Assembly (NCBI GenBank): GCA_003531115.1
Contig: DQHT01000032.1
Location: forward strand, 27,566 to 58,516
Direction: 5' to 3'
Length of the DNA: 30,951 nucleotides
DNA from: Bacteroidota bacterium
GTDB taxonomy: Bacteria > Bacteroidota > Bacteroidia > UBA8524
A program made the translations under genes and the position numbers. The notes beneath the pieces are model-generated. The model worked only from the letters and a program-made list of their open reading frames with translations. It made no database searches and was not told where the DNA came from. Positions 26,128-30,951 of this stretch are shown in pieces (position 1 is the stretch's first letter; every line of letters starts with the position of its first letter).

Positions 26128-26135
26128 TATTTTTG
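26128..26135 (+). promoter_or_regulatory. -7 box of the MBL-hydrolase unit
   Basis: TATTTTTG matches TAnnTTTG fully and ends 9 bases before the ATG at 26145. No clear TTTG occurs at normal -33 spacing. It sits back to back with the promoter of the minus-strand gene; the two -7 boxes are 48 bases apart. Confidence 0.5.
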
Positions 26136-26144
26136 CTGCAGAAT

Positions 26145-26786
26145 ATGTTGCAGATCCAGGTTTTTACATTCAACCCATTTTCAGAAAACACCTACCTCGT
26201 TTACAATGATAAAGGGGTCGCTTGCCTTTTTGATCCGGGATGTTCCAATGCCCTTGAGCAGGGTGAATTGATGGCATTCCTGAAAGATAACAAGCTAAGT
26301 CTTGAATCCCTGTTTTTAACCCATGCTCATATTGATCATATTTTGGGTTATGCCTGGGTTTATGAAACCTTTTCACTGAAAGCCCGCGCCAACGAAAAAG
26401 AGATTTCCGTTTTTCAGCGGGGGGTGGAATCGGCCATGTTGTTTGGTGTTCCGTATGAAGCAGGCCCCGGGCTTCAGGTCGACCTCCATCATGGCGACAA
26501 ACTCCAACTCCTGGGTGAATCCTGGGAATTGCGTGAAGCACCCGGACATTCTCCTGGCAGTATTTTATTCATTAATCATGCAATGAAATGGGTCATTGCC
26601 GGTGATGTGCTATTTCGCGAGAGCATAGGAAGGTCAGATCTGCCCGGAGGAAATCAACATGCGCTGTTTCAATCCATACAACGCGAACTTTACAGCCTGC
26701 CTGACGATTATATCGTTTTCCCCGGACATGGTCCGGAAACGACAATAGGACACGAAAAGCGATTTAACCCTTTTGTACGGCCATGA
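26145..26786 (+). CDS. MBL-fold hydrolase, glyoxalase II-like
   Basis: A 213-residue cytoplasmic metallo-beta-lactamase fold enzyme. Metal ligands are complete: THAHIDH (His60, His62, Asp64, His65), His135 in APGHSPG, Asp154 in AGDVLF, and His195 in FPGHGP. The GRSDLPGGN loop after the bridging Asp is typical of the short glyoxalase II-like (YcbL) branch, which lacks the C-terminal glutathione-binding domain of true GloB. Thioester hydrolysis is likely, but the substrate is not known. The ATG at 26145 fits the promoter better than a TTG at 26133 that overlaps the -7 box. Its TGA overlaps the ATG of the next small gene (ATGA). Confidence 0.88.
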   Translation: MLQIQVFTFNPFSENTYLVYNDKGVACLFDPGCSNALEQGELMAFLKDNKLSLESLFLTHAHIDHILGYAWVYETFSLKARANEKEISVFQRGVESAMLFGVPYEAGPGLQVDLHHGDKLQLLGESWELREAPGHSPGSILFINHAMKWVIAGDVLFRESIGRSDLPGGNQHALFQSIQRELYSLPDDYIVFPGHGPETTIGHEKRFNPFVRP

Positions 26787-26944
26787 TCTATCAATATATC
26801 CTCCTTGTTGTGATCATTGCGGCTGCAGTTTGGTATGTTGTGAAAAAGCTGCGCGCGCCGTTCCGGTCAAAAAATGACTGTGGGGAGGCCTGTGGAAAAT
26901 GTCAGGCTCTGGATAAGCTGGAAGAAATTAAAAAAACGGATTAG
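26783..26944 (+). CDS. FeoB-associated Cys-rich membrane protein (small ORF)
   Basis: A 53-residue protein. Residues 2-20 form one membrane helix (IYQYILLVVIIAAAVWYVV), then a basic stretch KKLRAPFRSK, then three cysteines in CGEACGKC (33, 37, 40) and a charged tail. This layout, length and the CGKC motif fit the FeoB-associated Cys-rich membrane protein family (PF12669), normally linked to ferrous iron uptake. No feoA or feoB is in the window. Start and stop are well set: ATG overlaps the TGA of the MBL gene, and TAG overlaps the porV stop by 4 bases. The family call is by pattern only; a role in metal or redox chemistry next to the MBL enzyme is an inference. Confidence 0.7.
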   Translation: MIYQYILLVVIIAAAVWYVVKKLRAPFRSKNDCGEACGKCQALDKLEEIKKTD

Positions 26945-28134
26945 TCGGAAACCGTCTTAAACGCGGCGAAATCAAAAAGGAGAGAGAAACGCAGGGTATT
27001 TTGAAGCGGATGTCTCTGCACCAAACCGGTCAGATATGAAACATCGAGTCCGAATACCTTATAACGCAGGCCAATTCCAAAAGTCAGGAATTTCCGGTTT
27101 CCTTTATTTTTATGCTCATAGAAATAGCCGGTACGTACAGCAAACTGCTTTTGGTACCACCACTCGGCACCTACAGAAATCTGTATCTCCTGCATTTCTT
27201 CCCTGAATCCATTCGGGGCATCACTAAAGGATTGGAACATGCCTTCCAAAACCGGAACATCACTTACCCGGCCGTGAGAAACGACTGGTCCGCCCGGACC
27301 GATCAATATTCTTCCGTTGGTATCCAGCGCATATAAAGGAGGTGTCGGAACCAGAAGCTTGTTAAAATCCATCGCTACACTCACGTGGTTATATTCATCC
27401 ACCTGAACGCCGGCATAACCGCCAATTCGGAGGTTGATAGGGATAAAATCACGCTGGGCATCTGAAGTATAGGTGATCTTGCTTCCGATATTTGTAAAAG
27501 CCGCACCAATGGCATAATCCATCACTTTTTTGGATGCTTTAAGCTTGGTCTTGTTGGTATAATACATACCCAGGTCTGCTGCTCCAGCTATTCCTGGACG
27601 TGTTGTCGTGCTAACCAGGTTACCGATCAAATTGGAATAGATAAAGCGAATGCCTACTCCCATCGAAAAATGGTCGGAAAGCTGCCTGCTATAGAACAGA
27701 TCAAAAGCATATTCACTCGGGTTAAATGTTCCCAGGCTTTCTCCTTTGTCATCGGTATAGTTGATATTCCCCAATGAGAAAAAACGCAAACTTCCGGCGA
27801 GGGTGCTCCGTTTGTCGATTTTTCCATATACGGACAAGTAGGAAATAGAAACCCCATCAACAAGCTGACGCAACCAGGGGGTATAGGTAAGCGAAACACC
27901 TCCCGGTTTTTCGATGAAGGCAAATTTAGCCGGGTTCCAGTGTCCTGAATTGGCGTCGGGCGTAGTTGCAGCCCCGACATCACCCATGGCACCACCTCTG
28001 GCATCCGGAGATATCATCAAAAAAGGAACTGTAGTGGTTATAGCATTTTGCTGTCCCAGTAAATTGGGTTGTGCATCCAGATTGGCTCCGGCGAACAGGC
28101 AAAGCAAGGCAACAGCGAAGTGTTTTAATCTCAT
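26941..28134 (-). CDS. porV: PorV, type IX secretion outer-membrane protein
   Basis: A 397-residue FadL-like barrel with signal peptide MRLKHFAVALLCLFAGANLDAQ. The PorV/LptO signature is strong: TTTVPFLMISPDARGGAMGDVGAATTPDANSGHWNPAKFAF, then TPWLRQLVDGVSISYLS, and GVGIRFIYSNLIGN. PorV binds the conserved C-terminal domain of T9SS cargo, plugs the lateral opening of SprA and delivers cargo to PorU for cleavage and anchoring. It lies 54 bp downstream of porU on the same strand, the usual Bacteroidota order, with its own likely -7 box in the gap. The 3' end overlaps the small Cys-rich gene tail to tail by 4 bases. Confidence 0.96.
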   Translation of the reverse strand: MRLKHFAVALLCLFAGANLDAQPNLLGQQNAITTTVPFLMISPDARGGAMGDVGAATTPDANSGHWNPAKFAFIEKPGGVSLTYTPWLRQLVDGVSISYLSVYGKIDKRSTLAGSLRFFSLGNINYTDDKGESLGTFNPSEYAFDLFYSRQLSDHFSMGVGIRFIYSNLIGNLVSTTTRPGIAGAADLGMYYTNKTKLKASKKVMDYAIGAAFTNIGSKITYTSDAQRDFIPINLRIGGYAGVQVDEYNHVSVAMDFNKLLVPTPPLYALDTNGRILIGPGGPVVSHGRVSDVPVLEGMFQSFSDAPNGFREEMQEIQISVGAEWWYQKQFAVRTGYFYEHKNKGNRKFLTFGIGLRYKVFGLDVSYLTGLVQRHPLQNTLRFSLLFDFAAFKTVSD

Positions 28135-28156
28135 TTCAAAAGCTTAAAAAGCGAAG

Positions 28157-28164
28157 CAAATATA
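28157..28164 (-). promoter_or_regulatory. Probable -7 box in front of porV
   Basis: The minus strand reads TATATTTG, a full TAnnTTTG match, 22 bases before the porV ATG in the 54-bp gap after porU. No TTTG -33 box is present at normal spacing. It could give porV extra expression apart from read-through from porU. Confidence 0.4.
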
Positions 28165-28188
28165 TAATTATGGTTGATTTATTCGTGC

Positions 28189-30951
28189 CTAAGGGTTGGG
28201 CAGGTATACAAAGCGGCTTGATTCTTCGACTTGCTTACCATTCTCACTCTTCACAATAATCTTGAAGAGATACATACCCGGAAGCACTTCGGTCGCACCT
28301 TCCCGATATGGATTCCATACCAGGGAATTTACTCGGGAACCTGCCGACAACTCCATAGCCGACAAGGTTTTAACGAGTTTTCCATGTGTATCGTATATAA
28401 AAACCTGAATATCCAGATTTTTTCCCTGTTGATTGTGCTCAAAGCTAATGGTGGTGCTTGATGTAAAGGGGTTTGGATAGCTCATCAGGTTATGTATGGC
28501 AAATTCCACAGAGGGCGCCACGATAAATTCAGTCGTTGCTTCAGCCGAATTGTTGTGCACATCCCATACTTTAACACGAAGTGTATGCCGGCCTTCTTCC
28601 AGACCTTTTAAGGGATAACGCACTGATCCACGGGTAAAATCATCGACATAGGCGTCGTAGTACTGGTTCAGTACGATCACCTCTTTATTGTTATTATCGA
28701 GCACACCGGATATATCCCGGCCGATACCAATTCCCGTGGTGTTGATACCACTTGCATCGTGAACAAGGGCGTAGATAAATGGATTTTCATCTGTGATACC
28801 TCCGAAAATAAAATTCGAATCGTTCATGAACAAACGGATCTCGGGACCTTTAAAATCCAGAGGAGCATTTGGATCTACCGATGGACTCATCATAAAGGTC
28901 TCATAGCCATTGGCGTCTTCAATACCGTTTTCTGCATAGAAGCTGATCTTGGCCTCTCCGATCTGAAAGGGAAGGTCACGTGGCAGAATAAATTCAACCT
29001 TAAAACTACCGTTCGTAATACTGGCTTTTCCTTTATAAACAATGCTGGTATAGGCTTCGAAGGTTTCCTTATAGCTTTCCGGGTCATTGGCCAGCGTAGT
29101 GATCTGCTGTTTGCTGGCGAAAACCGTGGTATAGACCGTTCCATTAAATGAACCCAGTTTTTGATCCTGAAAATCCTGCACTTCTCCTTCAATGGTAAAG
29201 TGGGTCAGGGCCTGCATGGTATCATTTTGCTGACTCACATTTACCCCGTTAATGGCGGTAGCAGCAACATTGTATTTCGGATAAGCAAGTTTTAAAGCGG
29301 GATCCCCCAGAAACACAAAACTTCTGCTGTTCACCGATGGATAGGTGTCGTTTTTGGTTTTTACCAACAGATCTCCAAGTGCGGGAACCTGATCAGGGGG
29401 GTAAGTAAAGGCATTATCCTCGTAAAAGCTGATGTTCAACTGACGGTTTGGCCATTGGTATACCAATCGAACAGTAGTTAATAAGCCGATACCTCCTCCA
29501 TTTGAGTTAAGCATGACCAATTCGCCGGCCGATTGACGGGCAGGATCATCGAAGCGGGTAAATTCGCAGGTGGCAGTGATGAAAAGGGGAAGTTTTGCGC
29601 CTCCTTTCCAGGAATTGATCTGCGGAATATCTACATATTTTTCTCCGCCCAATTGGATCTCTCCTCCGTGACCACTGTAATTCACAATCAGGGCTCCGTC
29701 ATTAAAGGAGCGGTCTACCTCCTTGATCACATCCGGATAACGCTGGCCATTGCCTACAGTTGTTTGTTTGTAAGCATCAGCAAAGATCTTTCTGACATTG
29801 TATTCCGGATGATCCCCTTCAAGTATTTTGGAATATTCCATTCCATCATGCATATGGATATTCCCATCCTCATCATCCGTGAGAATGGTCACCACATTTC
29901 TCCAATCACCCAGGCCTTCAGGACTTTGGTAGCGTATAATTTTGTCGACCATGGCTTTGGCCTCTTCGGGAGTTTGAACGGGCAAACGACCCATTCCTAC
30001 ATCCAGGAATCCTGAAGAACTAATATCGGCACCTTCATTTTCATCCAACAAGCCAAAAAAATCATCGGAACAATAGGAACCCACCGGTTCTACTGAATTT
30101 TTGCTCTCGAAAGTGGGAACAAAATTGCTGTTGTTGTTCAGGATGTTTTTATAGTCATAGGATGCATCACCGAATAACAGGAGGTAACGTGGTTCATTGC
30201 CCGGATTGGCGTTGACATAAAAATAACGCATCATATTCCGGATGGCTGAAATATCAGGAACCCCGCTGGAAAACTCATTGTAAACTTCTGAGGGTTGAAC
30301 AACCAGTACATTCAGCCCATTCGTTGTTTTGTGAAAAGCGGCGAGTCGTTTTGCTTCCGTGAGAAAATCAGGGTGGGCAACGATCACATAGTCGATATTT
30401 TTTTGACCATGGATATTTTGATTGGCAATCTTTTCGAAGCCATGGATGGATTTAAAGCTCTCATTTTTCAGGGCAGCATATTCTCTGAGTATGGAAGATT
30501 CGCCAACGAAATATTCATTGCCACCATCATTATTCAGGTTGATACGGGTAACATTTAGCGGGTCGCTCAGGTCCCAGACCTGGTAGCCCGATCCCAACAA
30601 ATTAAAGCGGGTGACCCCATTTACACTCACTCCACGGCTGTCGCGAAACAGGATTTGTCCGTTGCTTTCTAATTTTCTTCTGTAAATGATCTCTGCAAAA
30701 TCCAGCCAGGCCTTGTCATCGTTGCCCGGTTTGGTATAGGTCAGTTGAACAGTGACGGGCCCGTTACCTGTAAAGGTGGAAGCCTGAATGCTTGGCGTTG
30801 AAGCATATTGCGCCGCATAGAACATTACATTCACCCCGGGCATCGTATGATGCATTACGTTTTTTCCGTTTACGGTCGCAAACAGGGCGCTGGATGATCC
30901 TGAGCGGGCAGAAGCACGGGTTTGAAACTTAAATTCTTCGTCGGGGACTTG
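28189..30951 (-). CDS. porU: PorU, type IX secretion sortase / C-terminal signal peptidase (5' end outside window)
   Basis: The frame is open to the right edge, so the N-terminus is missing; 920 residues are visible and full-length PorU is usually about 1100-1300. The gingipain-type C25 peptidase domain is intact: catalytic His in VNYSGHGGEI (codon 29668-29670) and catalytic Cys in ITATCEFTRF (codon 29566-29568). Ahead of it is a segment typical of the family (LLGSGYQVWDLSDP, YVIVAHPDFL). The C-terminal 90 residues form an Ig-like domain starting SYPNPFTSSTTISF, like a T9SS C-terminal domain. PorU cleaves the sorting signal of cargo on the cell surface and attaches cargo to anionic LPS. porV follows 54 bp downstream. 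The ATG at 30855 is internal, not the start. Confidence 0.94.
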   Translation of the reverse strand, partial: QVPDEEFKFQTRASARSGSSSALFATVNGKNVMHHTMPGVNVMFYAAQYASTPSIQASTFTGNGPVTVQLTYTKPGNDDKAWLDFAEIIYRRKLESNGQILFRDSRGVSVNGVTRFNLLGSGYQVWDLSDPLNVTRINLNNDGGNEYFVGESSILREYAALKNESFKSIHGFEKIANQNIHGQKNIDYVIVAHPDFLTEAKRLAAFHKTTNGLNVLVVQPSEVYNEFSSGVPDISAIRNMMRYFYVNANPGNEPRYLLLFGDASYDYKNILNNNSNFVPTFESKNSVEPVGSYCSDDFFGLLDENEGADISSSGFLDVGMGRLPVQTPEEAKAMVDKIIRYQSPEGLGDWRNVVTILTDDEDGNIHMHDGMEYSKILEGDHPEYNVRKIFADAYKQTTVGNGQRYPDVIKEVDRSFNDGALIVNYSGHGGEIQLGGEKYVDIPQINSWKGGAKLPLFITATCEFTRFDDPARQSAGELVMLNSNGGGIGLLTTVRLVYQWPNRQLNISFYEDNAFTYPPDQVPALGDLLVKTKNDTYPSVNSRSFVFLGDPALKLAYPKYNVAATAINGVNVSQQNDTMQALTHFTIEGEVQDFQDQKLGSFNGTVYTTVFASKQQITTLANDPESYKETFEAYTSIVYKGKASITNGSFKVEFILPRDLPFQIGEAKISFYAENGIEDANGYETFMMSPSVDPNAPLDFKGPEIRLFMNDSNFIFGGITDENPFIYALVHDASGINTTGIGIGRDISGVLDNNNKEVIVLNQYYDAYVDDFTRGSVRYPLKGLEEGRHTLRVKVWDVHNNSAEATTEFIVAPSVEFAIHNLMSYPNPFTSSTTISFEHNQQGKNLDIQVFIYDTHGKLVKTLSAMELSAGSRVNSLVWNPYREGATEVLPGMYLFKIIVKSENGKQVEESSRFVYLPNP

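Noticed and set aside
28189..30855. PorU starting at the ATG at 30855 as a complete 888-residue protein
   Set aside because: The frame stays open through 30951 with plausible protein sequence and no stop, and PorU is normally longer, so the true start is outside the window.
1..30951. Mobile elements, CRISPR arrays or phage genes
   Set aside because: No transposase, integrase, terminal inverted repeats or regularly spaced repeats were seen, and every sizeable frame is explained by housekeeping or envelope genes.

Overview
This window comes from the chromosome of a member of the phylum Bacteroidota. Three type IX secretion system (T9SS) genes unique to that phylum are present: sprA, porV and porU. 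Supporting signs are a TonB-dependent receptor paired with a DUF4249 lipoprotein, a DUF6089 barrel, a short-form AMP nucleosidase, and promoters of the TTTG/TAnnTTTG type. Class and genus cannot be fixed from the sequence alone. The gene content is housekeeping and cell envelope. I see no insertion sequence, prophage, CRISPR array, rRNA or tRNA.

Layout. Positions 1-3186 (+) hold the end of a TonB-dependent receptor, a DUF4249 lipoprotein and an MsbA-like ABC exporter. Positions 3387-5030 (+) hold a lipoprotein amidohydrolase with its own near-leaderless promoter. Positions 8542-5032 (-) form a tight unit: Thermus-type isocitrate dehydrogenase, a flippase-like membrane protein and a lytic transglycosylase. 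The 321-bp gap 8543-8863 has an inverted repeat, a direct-repeat pair and outward promoters. Positions 8864-17634 (+) hold a DUF6089 barrel, ruvA and the very large sprA. Positions 21851-17642 (-) form a second tight unit: ALDH7-type dehydrogenase, PagL-like lipid A deacylase, DUF2807-like lipoprotein and DUF3108 protein. AMP nucleosidase follows at 21926-22696 (+), then a 1122-residue outer-membrane fusion protein at 26061-22693 (-). An MBL-fold hydrolase and a tiny FeoB-associated Cys-rich protein lie at 26145-26944 (+). Last, porU (running off the right edge) and porV are on the minus strand.

How the genes work together. SprA is the outer-membrane channel of the T9SS. PorV plugs or shuttles at its lateral gate, and PorU is the surface protease that removes C-terminal sorting signals and attaches cargo to lipopolysaccharide. 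The PagL-like enzyme, the flippase-like protein, the lytic transglycosylase and the Omp85-like fusion all act on the same envelope, though no direct link to the T9SS can be shown from sequence. The most unusual object is the 22693-26061 gene. It joins a peptidase-MA-like domain that has lost its zinc ligands to a TolB/PD40-type propeller and an Omp85-like barrel.

The DNA is very compact. All four convergent gene pairs meet within 7 bp or overlap by 4 bp, and several promoters place transcription starts at or near the start codon.
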